Positions 8,181 through 15,984 of a stretch of DNA of 64,000 nucleotides are shown here, in pieces. Location: assembly GCA_021797355.1 (NCBI GenBank), contig JAJZZX010000008.1:1-64000 (forward strand), in the 5' to 3' direction. The position numbers and the translations under genes were made by a program. Source of the stretch: Thermoplasmata archaeon. GTDB lineage: Archaea; Thermoplasmatota; Thermoplasmata; Thermoplasmatales; Thermoplasmataceae. Positions within the stretch are counted from its first letter, which is position 1. The number at the start of each line of letters is the position of its first letter. The notes beneath the pieces were generated by a model that saw only the letters and a program-made list of their open reading frames with translations, had not been told where the DNA came from and did no database searches.

Positions 8181-8921
8181 TCAAACGGTGACGATTCTCC
8201 CTAGAGCACTAATCTCTATTACGGTCCTCCCTCTTGCCCCTCTTTCTACATTAACAAGACCGAGATCAATAAGCCCTTCAGAGTCATCGGTGCCATTGAG
8301 GTGGCGGCTGATGAGTGCTTTATCAATGCTACACAGCTCAGACAACTGTTCCAAGCTTTCGGCCTTCCCCCCGTTTCTTATTAGAGATTTGAGTATATTC
8401 AACTTTGTTTCGGACAGAATTCTCTGATATCCAAGCCTAAGTATTGGTAGCATATGAACTCCCTTCGGGTCCACCCAAAAAGCTCTTATGCCGAAAATAA
8501 AGGCTGATGAAATTGACGTGCATGATATGAGCTTGCCACCCTCAGTTACGTTCATGAGAAAATCATCGTATTCATTGCAGTTGTCTCTGTATACTAATTT
8601 AACTGCTTCAAGCACCTCATTCAGATCGCCTGATTTCACATTGACCACCTCAACCTGAATCATGAGGGCATTTCTTATCTGATTGATGAATTCCTTGAAG
8701 GGTATATCCAAGAGATTCCTGCTTCTGTCATTAACCTCTTCGTGTATTATCACCAGCTTGTCAATGGGAAGAAGCCTTATCCCGTCTCTTATTCCTTTAT
8801 AGGATTGGCCGTCAGAATATATGGCGATCTGCAGTGTTTTTTTCTGCTGAAGCGGTGTTTCTCCCATTGATCTACCAATGCATTCTGCATTATTAGACAT
8901 GTTTGTCATATCATTTTCCAT
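8181..8921 (-). CDS. CARF-like ligand-binding + winged-helix transcription regulator (HFX_2341/Csa3-like)
   Basis: 246 residues from the chosen ATG (MENDMTN). A longer frame begins at 8954, but its first codons are the palindrome itself, so the downstream start is preferred. The N-terminal 150 residues look like a Rossmann/CARF domain: strand IAIYSDG, then LVIIHEEVND, then NVTEGGKLIS in the place of the CARF ligand loop. The C-terminal 80 residues are a winged helix (LNILKSLIRNGGKAES, LSELCSIDKALISRHLNG). CARF regulators normally sense cyclic oligoadenylate in CRISPR loci, but no CRISPR locus is visible here. It is flanked by redox genes carrying the same palindrome, so it is the likely local regulator. 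Confidence 0.72.
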   Translation of the reverse strand: MENDMTNMSNNAECIGRSMGETPLQQKKTLQIAIYSDGQSYKGIRDGIRLLPIDKLVIIHEEVNDRSRNLLDIPFKEFINQIRNALMIQVEVVNVKSGDLNEVLEAVKLVYRDNCNEYDDFLMNVTEGGKLISCTSISSAFIFGIRAFWVDPKGVHMLPILRLGYQRILSETKLNILKSLIRNGGKAESLEQLSELCSIDKALISRHLNGTDDSEGLIDLGLVNVERGARGRTVIEISALGRIVTV

Positions 8922-8938
8922 ACAACAAACTTTGCCCA

Positions 8939-8950
8939 TCAACTGTTGAC
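8939..8950. promoter_or_regulatory. Operator candidate TCAACTGTTGAC at the regulator gene
   Basis: Second copy of the CAACNGTTG palindrome, 18 bases upstream of the preferred start of the CARF-like regulator. This position suits autorepression. Confidence 0.55.
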
Positions 8951-9046
8951 GCATGGAAAGACCGATCAGGAGTCTTTAATGTCGACGTAAAGTTCACAGC
9001 AGCCTAGATCTGAGAAAAATTTACAGTCTGAATAACGGAGTAAACT

Positions 9047-9058
9047 ACAACCGTTGAC
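9047..9058. promoter_or_regulatory. Operator candidate ACAACCGTTGAC upstream of the C2H2 membrane gene
   Basis: Third copy of the palindrome core, placed just upstream of the TATA box of the gene at 9098. The core CAACCGTTG is a perfect inverted repeat around a central C. Confidence 0.5.
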
Positions 9059-9068
9059 CGATTAAGCC

Positions 9069-9079
9069 TTTATATATAG
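9069..9079 (+). promoter_or_regulatory. TATA box for a leaderless transcript
   Basis: TTTATATATAG-type box centred about 24 bases before the ATG at 9098, so transcription should begin at or next to the start codon. It sits immediately after the operator candidate. Confidence 0.6.
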
Positions 9080-9097
9080 TCTGAATGGGAACATTAG

Positions 9098-9685
9098 ATG
9101 AATATGACAGAAAATAAGTGTGATGAATGTGGTCAAGTCTTCGCTTCAAAAGAGCTCCTGATGGAACATGCAAAAATGCATATGGGTAAAGCGAAAATAG
9201 GTTTTGGCGCAAGGAAAACGATAATATCTTCCATCATAGGAGGAATAATCGGCGGAATTCTGATGCTACTGGTATTGATGGCTGGTGCAGCAGGAATGGG
9301 TCTCCCTTCAACCACATTTGCAATGGTCATGGGAATGGGTCTAGGGGCATCAATGGGCTCTGCCGTAATGGTTGGCGTACTCGGGCATTTCACAGTGAGC
9401 ATAGTAGCAGGCGCAATTTTTGGTGCGATAGTGTCATACGTAAAGCCATTGAAACTTACGAGTGTATCAAAATCCCTCGGTCTTGGAGTAGCATTTGCAA
9501 TAGTTGTGTACCTTGTATTTTTCCTGCCAATGGCAATGACAGTATTCGCATCGGTGATGATGAAATTAATGGGTTCAAAGGCTGCTATGATGCTCCCTGA
9601 TGTCCTAATTATAGGATTCATAGGGCATCTTCTGTATGGTCTTACACTTGGTGCAACAGCACTCGGAATCAGCAGAAAACTCTAA
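9098..9685 (+). CDS. C2H2 zinc finger fused to a glycine-rich multi-helix membrane domain
   Basis: 195 residues. Residues 8-28 form one classical C2H2 finger (CDECGQVF, then HAKMH). After a basic linker come four or five hydrophobic segments rich in Gly, Ala and Met (IIGGIIGGILMLLVLMAG, then GLGASMGSAVMVGVLGHF, and later helices), like glycine-zipper membrane proteins. No enzyme motif is seen. The finger may bind zinc, protein or nucleic acid at the inner face of the membrane. The gene has its own TATA box and operator candidate and is leaderless. Confidence 0.7.
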   Translation: MNMTENKCDECGQVFASKELLMEHAKMHMGKAKIGFGARKTIISSIIGGIIGGILMLLVLMAGAAGMGLPSTTFAMVMGMGLGASMGSAVMVGVLGHFTVSIVAGAIFGAIVSYVKPLKLTSVSKSLGLGVAFAIVVYLVFFLPMAMTVFASVMMKLMGSKAAMMLPDVLIIGFIGHLLYGLTLGATALGISRKL

Positions 9686-9727
9686 TTTTTAAAAACATTT
9701 AATAATTTTCCTTAATAACTAAAGGTA

Positions 9728-11086
9728 ATGACCATGACATCAAAGTTTGATTTAATAATAATTGGTTCAGGCTCGGCTGCAACCACTGTTGCATTTAAGG
9801 CTATTAAACACAATAAGAGGGTCGCTGTGATTGATCAGAAACCCATAGGAGGAACATGCGCACTGAGGGGTTGCGATCCAAAAAAAGTTTTGGTTGGGGT
9901 TACCGATGCTCTGGAATACGCCAGGAAACTCCAGAGCTATGGGATCTCTAAGTTAAGCGGCCAGATTGAATGGGATGAACTAATGGAGTTTAAGCGCTCG
10001 TTCACCGAACCAATGTCTTTGAGGATAGAAGAAAGTCTTCGTAAAAACAACATCGAAGTTGTACATGGAAGGGCGAAATTCATAGGGCCGGAAACACTGG
10101 AAGTTGAGGGCAAGACCTTTGAGGCGAGCAGATTCCTCATAGCTACTGGTGTAAAAGCAGCAACACTGAATTTTCCCGGTTCGGATCTACTGATAGATAA
10201 CGAAGGATTCCTCAGCATGCCTGCCCTGCCAAAGAAGCTTGTTTTTGTGGGAGGTGGATACATTTCGGTTGAATTTGCCAGTATTGCAAAAAAGGCTGGT
10301 TCTGAAGTAACCATAATTCAGCATTCTGGCAGAATTTTATCGAACTTCGACAGGGAAATGGCAGATATTCTTACTAGTCTTTTACGGGAATCTGGTATTG
10401 AAATATCTGTCAATACCTCTGTAAATGAGGTAAGAAAAGTCGACGGGAGGTTTGAAATAAAACTGACGAGAGAAGGCAAGGAAGAGGTTATCTATGCAGA
10501 TGCAGTTGTTCACGGTGCAGGAAGGGAATTTGATTCTGAGATGGGGCTCGAGGCCGCAAATATAAAATGGTCAAGGAGGGGTGTGGAAGTCAATGATTTC
10601 CTGCAGAGTGTTTCAAACCCTCGAATATACGCAGCAGGAGACTCAGCGGATACTCTTGGCCCCAAACTTACACCGGTTGCGGTCATGGAAGGAAACATAG
10701 CTGCGGAAAATCTTCTTAATGGGAATTCTTTGAAAGCAGACTACAATGGAATCCCAACCACAGTCTTCTCCACCCCTCCCCTTGCAATGGTCGGAATCAC
10801 TGAAGAACAGGCTCTTAAAAAAGGGCTCAGGATCAATGTGAAAAAAGGAGATATGACTTCATGGTATAATTCACGGAGGAGGATGATTCCAAAATCCTTC
10901 TATAAGGTCATCCTTGATAGTGACTCGAAAAAAGTCCTGGGGGCACATATACTTGGAGAGAACTCTGAAGAAGTGATCAACATTTTTGCTATGGCAATAA
11001 GGCTCGAGATAAATGTAGATACATTGCTATCCATGCCGTTTACCTATCCATCAGACACAAACGACTTAAAGTATATGATCGGATAA
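9728..11086 (+). CDS. FAD/NAD(P) disulfide oxidoreductase (glutathione/mercuric-reductase-like)
   Basis: 452 residues. N-terminal FAD motif IIGSGSAATTVAFKA, redox pair GGTCALRGCDPKK, central NAD(P) motif FVGGGYISVEFAS, second FAD motif IYAAGDSADT, and a C-terminal dimerisation domain ending YPSDTNDLKYM. The usual C-terminal His-Glu pair of glutathione and lipoamide reductases is replaced by Tyr-Pro, so the proton relay differs. It also lacks the Cys-Cys tail of MerA. Its position after the redox island suggests it reduces a low-molecular-weight thiol or a protein disulfide. An internal ATG two codons later (9734) is an alternative start. Confidence 0.85.
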   Translation: MTMTSKFDLIIIGSGSAATTVAFKAIKHNKRVAVIDQKPIGGTCALRGCDPKKVLVGVTDALEYARKLQSYGISKLSGQIEWDELMEFKRSFTEPMSLRIEESLRKNNIEVVHGRAKFIGPETLEVEGKTFEASRFLIATGVKAATLNFPGSDLLIDNEGFLSMPALPKKLVFVGGGYISVEFASIAKKAGSEVTIIQHSGRILSNFDREMADILTSLLRESGIEISVNTSVNEVRKVDGRFEIKLTREGKEEVIYADAVVHGAGREFDSEMGLEAANIKWSRRGVEVNDFLQSVSNPRIYAAGDSADTLGPKLTPVAVMEGNIAAENLLNGNSLKADYNGIPTTVFSTPPLAMVGITEEQALKKGLRINVKKGDMTSWYNSRRRMIPKSFYKVILDSDSKKVLGAHILGENSEEVINIFAMAIRLEINVDTLLSMPFTYPSDTNDLKYMIG

Positions 11087-11150
11087 TGTTAGGAATTAGG
11101 CCTAAAACTTTCAACTCCTTAATTCAAATTCTGGAATTGATGGGCATATA

Positions 11151-11191
11151 GGAGTCGCCTAAAGCATTAATCAAATACAGAGCGACCCATT
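11151..11191 (-). repeat. 41-base dispersed repeat, copy C (3' of decayed vapC)
   Basis: Third copy, with the TTAATCAAAT core. It ends five bases before the stop codon of the decayed vapC, the same spacing as copy A. Confidence 0.5.
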
Positions 11192-11195
11192 TAAT

Positions 11196-11583
11196 CTATC
11201 TGAACAACTTGATGCCATTATCCATAAAAACTTCAAAATGTTCATCCAGAATATAAAGTGAGCAGCCGTTGTTAATTGCTATGAAAGAAAAAATAGAAAC
11301 CTTTCTTGGAACCGCTCTTCCTTTCCGCGCTCAGCTACGAAACAACTGATAGTTCGCTATCTTTTTTAGTGAAGTCCAGAGTTGGTATTTGCAGAACCGA
11401 ACTGGAATTTTTGGAGTATTTTTCCATACCGTATAGAACCTCATGCATGTCCACTGAACTTGCGCAGTATTCTTCCCTGCTTTCGATGATTTTAAGCATT
11501 AGTTCATCGCCTTTGTCTGATTCCCTATCCAGAATTTCTATGATGACTTCAGTGTCAAGAAGAATCAATTCCCTTTCTCCCAT
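11196..11583 (-). pseudogene. vapC pseudogene (frameshifted PIN toxin)
   Basis: The first 80 residues (GERELILLDTEVIIEIL and on) match the vapC product at 2157-2549 closely. A one-base deletion at about 11338 then ends the frame. The downstream frame still reads AERK, then AINNGCSLYILDEHF and the family's C-terminal LFR before a stop at 11196, with the segment that should hold the RMDAIIAS aspartate scrambled. The toxin is therefore inactive. Confidence 0.8.
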
Positions 11584-11767
11584 CTTTTCTTTTTTAAGTC
11601 CGCAAGTAGATCATTCTTATCTTCAAACTCAATGCTTCCCCTTAATGACCTGATTAGATCTTTCTTACTCTGTGATTTAACAAGCCTGTCTAGAAGCTCA
11701 CTAAAACTTTCATTCTCTTTCTTGAACCTTTTCAATTCATCGTACACTGACTTTTTGATAGTTATAT
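11565..11767 (-). pseudogene. vapB copy with its start removed
   Basis: Residues matching vapB (ITIKKSVYDELKRFKKENES and the charged tail) are intact, but the first codons before ITIK are replaced by sequence belonging to a transposase remnant on the other strand. The frame stays open to 11831 without a convincing start or ribosome site. An antitoxin could still be made from a fortuitous start, but the ancestral promoter is gone. Confidence 0.65.
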
Positions 11768-11773
11768 AGGCTG

Positions 11774-11941
11774 TCTGAATCTGATCGGATCCAGTACAAG
11801 TTCTCTTTCCTTGAGAATGCAGAGAACACAATCTCCAGGTTCATTGAATTCTATAAAAATGAGAGACTGCATTCAGCAATAGATTATAAAGCACCAAATG
11901 AGGCGTATGAAGAATGGAAAGAAAGTATAATAGAAAAGTGA
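11774..11941 (+). pseudogene. IS3/IS481-like transposase C-terminal fragment
   Basis: An open frame of 55 codons without a start reads NTISRFIEFYKNERLHSAI, then DYKAPNEAYEEW. This is the typical C-terminal end of rve-type (DDE) integrase-core transposases (FIEFYNNERLHSALGYKTP in many IS3 members). The rest of the element is missing. The fragment abuts the truncated vapB, so the insertion probably destroyed that operon. Confidence 0.65.
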
Positions 11942-12308
11942 TTATAGCTAAGAAGCCAATCCACTATCATAATAGGGGACCAAACCTATATTCTATTTCT
12001 TTCATGTCATGGTTACGACAGTGCAGAGAGTAAGGGTGAAGACCTATCTCACAGCCATATGATATAATCTCATTAGATCGAAATATATCGGCCGGCACTT
12101 ACAACCGGATAGCATAAGCCATTGAAATTTAGAAAAAAATACAGGGAAAAACTAGGCGAATTTTAACATGTTTCCATATATTTCAGGCATAATTGGCTGA
12201 TTTTTCAATGTTTAGGAAAGACCTTGTACTATTTCATATGTTTCTGGTAAATCCTCAAAAGATTGCAGAAGCTCCGTTTTAAATAGTTTCTGAGTCATAA
12301 GGAAATGA
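11942..12308. other. Intergenic stretch without a gene
   Basis: 367 bases between the transposase remnant and the ThaI-like gene. No open frame of note is visible. The last 40 bases hold the probable promoter of the restriction gene (TTTTAAATAG near 12280) and its ribosome site (AAGGA at 12299-12303). Confidence 0.5.
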
Positions 12309-12942
12309 ATGAATACTCACTTGCTTGATTTGTTTAACGACACAAGAATGGTCACAAGAATTAAGATCAGGTTGCCTCATTTATTTCAACTTGCTGAATT
12401 AGAGGGTTCAAGAGCGGGTAAGATTGGGATGGAGGTCGGATCTGTCAGAGAAAAGGTGATTACTGCGCTCCTGATTTACAAATATGGCCAAGAAAACGTT
12501 GAAACAGACATACCAATCACGGAACCGGAAGTTGACGTTAAACTGTTCGATGAGCCTATTTCAATTAAGACCATATCTGGTAAAAAACCTTCCGGTGTCA
12601 AGCTGATTTGGACAGTTGATCCAGAAAAGGCAAGGTATTTCCAGGATAACTGGCATCCTACTTATGATTTGATTTTTGTTCATATCAATTGGTCTGCTAA
12701 AGGAGACCTATATTATATTCCTCACGAGGTTCAGGATACAGTGTTTAGAAGGATGGGCAGAGAAAGCTACATCAAGTTACCCAAACAAGGAACTAACCCC
12801 CGGGGGGGTTGAGATTTCCGTTGACGCTCTTAAAGCAGTTATCAGCAGTGACAGAACTGAGTCTATAGAAATAAATTGGATCAGGGAACCAATAGACTAT
12901 AATCCTTTTAAGAGATGGGTTGAATTATGGGGTGAGAATTGA
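12309..12942 (+). pseudogene. ThaI-family type II restriction endonuclease, frameshifted
   Basis: The first frame gives 167 residues (MNTHLLDLFNDTRMVTRIK to LPKQGTNPRGG). The second frame resumes at GVEISVDALKAVI and ends WVELWGEN, overlapping the methylase. The break is at a run of seven Gs (about 12801-12808); with six, the protein would be about 210 residues. The family resembles ThaI of Thermoplasma acidophilum (recognition CGCG); EVDVKLFDEPISIKTISGK looks like the acidic-x-lysine nuclease core. The family assignment comes from recollection of overall sequence features, without alignment. The frameshift may be real, phase-variable or a sequencing error. Confidence 0.65.
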
Positions 12943-13926
12943 CGGTTAATAACAACCGTAGAAGCGGTACGCAGACGAGTTCTTTTGGCAGCCCTAGTAG
13001 GGCAAATCACGATTCGTCAAAATTTTACAGTAGTAGGCTTTACGAGGGTTTTTCAAGAGGAAAGGATAATGTAGACTTTCATGAAAATCCGTTGCCTGCT
13101 GGTTCAATGGATAAAATATTTTGCAAGTCGGCAGAGAGAATGACGGAGTTACCGGATAATAGCGTTCATTTAATGGTCACTTCACCCCCGTATAACGTAG
13201 GAAAACTCTACGACAAGGATATGTCTCTCGATGAATACAGAACCTTTCTATTGTCAGTTTGGAAAGAGGTCTACAGAGTGCTTGTACCAGGGGGCAGAAT
13301 GTGTGTAAATATTGCAAATTTGGGGCCGTAAACCATACATTCCATTGCACACATTCCTAATAATGGATTTGCTTGATTTGGGTTTTCTAATGAGAGGAGA
13401 GGTTATTTGGGACAAGGGAGCTACAGCTAGTTCTTCGATTGCTTGGGGAACTTATCTATCGGCTAAGAATCCTGTTCTTAGGGACTCTCACGAGTATATA
13501 CTCATCTTTTCTAAAGATACCTTCACCCGTGGCACCAAAGATAAAATGAAATCTACACTTTCAAAAGATGAGTTTGCAGAGTTTACCAAGAGTGTGTGGA
13601 CATTTAATGCAGAATCTGCAACCAAGGTAGGCCACCCTGCACCTTTTCCTGTGGACCTACCAGCCAGGTGCATAAAACTATACACATTTGAAGAGGAGAT
13701 CGTACTCGATCCATTCATGGGTAGCGGAACTACTGCGGTGGCAGCACTTGAATTAAATCGCCACTACATAGGTTACGAGATTGACAAAGAATATGTCGGA
13801 ATAGCAGAGAAACGTATCAGGGAGGTTATGGGTAAAAAGAAGCAACAACTATTACCAGAAGCCGGCCCAATACTGAGTAAACAAGAACAGGTTCTGGATG
13901 GTGCTCCGACTCAAATTCACCCCTAA
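12939..13926 (+). pseudogene. DNA methyltransferase of the ThaI-like system, frameshifted
   Basis: Beta-class arrangement: the catalytic motif TSPPYNVGK comes first, and the SAM motif DPFMGSGTTAVAALELNRHY comes near the end, as in N4-cytosine or N6-adenine methylases (TSPPY favours N4-cytosine). The frame stops at 13329-13331 just after a GGGG run (NLGP-stop). With one G fewer it continues NLGRKPYIPLH and on to 13926, about 327 residues. The TTG start overlaps the stop of the nuclease gene. Like its partner it needs removal of a single G to be whole. Confidence 0.8.
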
Positions 13927-14355
13927 CCCCTCTTTGAACCTTCTTCATTTGATGGGTCGCCTTCCCTTGTCTGCGAGCCGAGCAGAGAAGAGGACACCGT
14001 GCTTCAACACCGATCAAATTTACCCAGTCTTGCTAACGCAATATACCCCTCTTTGATTTATGGCTTTCACTTTTCTGTTAAAGCCCTTCATTCACAAGCT
14101 TATTTCTGGCGGCACCCTTCGCTCGCCATTCGTGATGCATTTGTGGTGCTACACACCTCGCGCCACTAACGCTTACATCACTCGATCTTGCTACGCAAGG
14201 CTTCCATCTCGCTTCGGGCACATTATTCTCTCCTGCGGAGTGCAATTTAGGTGGAGGGGGCTTGAATGGCTTGAGGGGATGCTTGACCGCACGATGCCTC
14301 TTCGCTTAGTGCGGAACAAAATGAAGTTAATAAAATGTATAATTTCTGGATAGAA
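13927..14355. other. Unassigned GC-rich stretch after the methylase
   Basis: About 430 bases. An open frame at 14060-14353 has an amino-acid makeup unlike a protein and is not accepted. Positions 14100-14260 are GC-richer than the neighbours and rich in CTCGC and TTCGC words. ACCCCTCTTTGA occurs twice, about 120 bases apart (near 13925 and 14045). No RNA gene was recognised. Confidence 0.4.
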
Positions 14356-14799
14356 TCACTGAGGCCACTCCCTCACTAAATTCACCCGGGCAACCTTCCT
14401 TGCCAAGACCCCCCAATAAAGCATGAACACCAAATACACAATTAACGATATGGCAAAGCCAATATCCAGAATGAGCGAGTTACCGCTCCTAGATGAAACA
14501 AAATAGAGCGCAAGAATAGAAACTATCAGGGTTATAGTTGCTGCAATCGTTCCAATAAGGAATGCAGAAAATGATCCGTCAATAATCAGGGGCAAACCTT
14601 CCACCTCACCCTTATATAGATGAAAACTCTGCTTGGTGTGGCAAGATGGGCAGACAAATATCCAGTCGGGTCCCGTCCTTATAGCACTAACCGAGCCCCA
14701 TTTTGAATGCCTAAAATTAAATTTTGCTTTGCAATTTGGGCATTCAGTGTGTGAAGTAACCCATGACCTATGATCTCGGGATTCATTTGCCATAGTCAT
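14356..14799 (-). CDS. Zinc-ribbon membrane protein, two helices
   Basis: 147 residues, family not recognised. The N-terminal half has a four-cysteine zinc ribbon (CPNC and CPSC about 30 residues apart). The C-terminal half has two hydrophobic helices (FLIGTIAATITLIVSILALY and IGFAISLIVYLVFMLYWGV). GGAGGGG ribosome site seven bases before the ATG. It has the reverse domain order of the protein at 15273-15548, where the helix precedes the ribbon. Confidence 0.65.
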   Translation of the reverse strand: MTMANESRDHRSWVTSHTECPNCKAKFNFRHSKWGSVSAIRTGPDWIFVCPSCHTKQSFHLYKGEVEGLPLIIDGSFSAFLIGTIAATITLIVSILALYFVSSRSGNSLILDIGFAISLIVYLVFMLYWGVLARKVARVNLVREWPQ

Positions 14800-14866
14800 T
14801 CCCCTCCAGTATTAACCTTAAAGGGAATAAGCATAAGACTTTTATTCTCTAAGGTTCGAAATTACA

Positions 14867-14907
14867 ATATTCGATTAAAACTTAAATCAAACCCCTACCG
14901 GCCCATT
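14867..14907 (-). repeat. 41-base dispersed repeat, copy D
   Basis: Fourth copy, reading TATTCGATTAAAACTT at its start and ending GGCCCATT. It lies next to fragments of a PIN-domain gene, matching the position of copies A and C relative to vapC. Confidence 0.5.
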
Positions 14908-14924
14908 GTGTTCCATTGAAAAAT

Positions 14925-15165
14925 GGAGAGACAACTTTCTGCAAAAATTTCGAAGTGCTTATATATTGTATAAACGGAAAACCTAACTATACTTGAAATG
15001 ATACAGATTCCTTGAGAGCCTAAAACTTAATAATCGGAACTCCAGGTTTTTGCATCTTTTTTGCAGTAGCTTATCAAAAGTTACTAAAGGCAATTTTTTG
15101 GATAATATATTATGCACTATTATCTCGTCATTGAAATCTTCAAAACTTAACCTTTTTTTAACCAT
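14925..15165 (-). pseudogene. Remnant of a PIN-domain (VapC-like) gene
   Basis: A 60-residue frame from 15165 contains EIIVHNILSKKLPLVTFDKLL, like the last third of PIN toxins (an acidic helix then LxTxD). Further on, in another frame, KHFEIFAES (about 14927-14953) resembles the HFEVFTDYG tail of the intact VapC. No antitoxin is seen. This is probably a third, heavily decayed vapC copy, inferred from short matches only. Confidence 0.35.
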
Positions 15166-15272
15166 ATAGAATGATCCGCTTCCAATGATTTTTCTGTAAA
15201 TCTAGGAGGTTGAGAAAGAATAGAGATGCTGTAATCCATCAATCGAGTATTTCCAAGATCCTCGCCGGAAAT

Positions 15273-15548
15273 TTAAGGCCAAGTATTTGGATTTCGCCTG
15301 CAGTCTTCGACTAGATGGAGCTTTTTACATTTTGGGCATTGTACTAGGCCATATGGATAGATACTTTTCCCGTAAGATCCATCTCTAATCGTTATTATCG
15401 GTCTCTTGAAAGCTGTATCACAATCAGGACAGATCAATGTACTTCCGTATTTTCTATCCTGCCTGAATATATTCAATACAACGTAACCTATTAAAATCAC
15501 TAATAAAGCATAAATTAAATAAAGCATGTATGAGAATAAATTCAGCAT
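15273..15548 (-). CDS. Small membrane-anchored zinc-ribbon protein
   Basis: 91 residues. One N-terminal transmembrane helix (LYLIYALLVILIGYVVLNIF), then a zinc ribbon with CPDC and CPKC pairs about 38 residues apart. Function unknown. It is preceded by an AT-rich promoter-like region (15549-15585). Confidence 0.6.
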   Translation of the reverse strand: MLNLFSYMLYLIYALLVILIGYVVLNIFRQDRKYGSTLICPDCDTAFKRPIITIRDGSYGKSIYPYGLVQCPKCKKLHLVEDCRRNPNTWP

Positions 15549-15984
15549 GTTTCATATTTAATAAAATAGTTCTATATTAATACCATGCTATGAGCATGAT
15601 AGCGTCATCTATGAATATCCCTGCCTCTATTCTTGTAACCATTTCTATTCCAATAGTTAGAAACAGTGTCAAAGGAATTGCCTGATATTCCTTCTAATGT
15701 GAGTTCCTTCATGAGGTTCGCAGTCTACTCAACCGCGAAATTGGGGAGATTAATCTTGATGATCTCGGGAGAATTTCTATTTTGAGAACACTCGGACCGG
15801 CCCCATCAAATGAATGGAACCAAAAGCCATTAACATTATGGAGGGAACATATTAATCAAAAAGGCCAAAAAATATGTGTAATAGATTTGAAGATTTAGCC
15901 TCAGACTTTTACCTTACTTTTCTGGCCAAAAGCATTCCTATTTCTATTAGTTAAGGAATTAGTATAACGAGGATATACAAAAGA
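15549..15984. other. Decayed intergenic region with an orphan coding fragment
   Basis: No complete gene. On the plus strand an open frame without a start runs from about 15687 to a stop at 15896-15898. It reads FLHEVRSLLNREIGEINLDD, later LRTLGPAPSNEWNQKPL, and has a coding-like composition. It looks like the C-terminal end of a lost gene, family unknown. The rest shows nothing recognisable. Confidence 0.4.

Noticed and set aside
8181-9100. A CRISPR locus around the CARF-like regulator
   Set aside because: No cas genes and no spaced repeats were seen in the window; the three palindrome copies are operators, not CRISPR repeats.
14060-14353. Plus-strand open frame of 97 residues after the methylase
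   Set aside because: No ribosome site or TATA box, residue composition rich in Arg, Cys and His as in reading of GC-rich non-coding DNA, and no recognisable domain.
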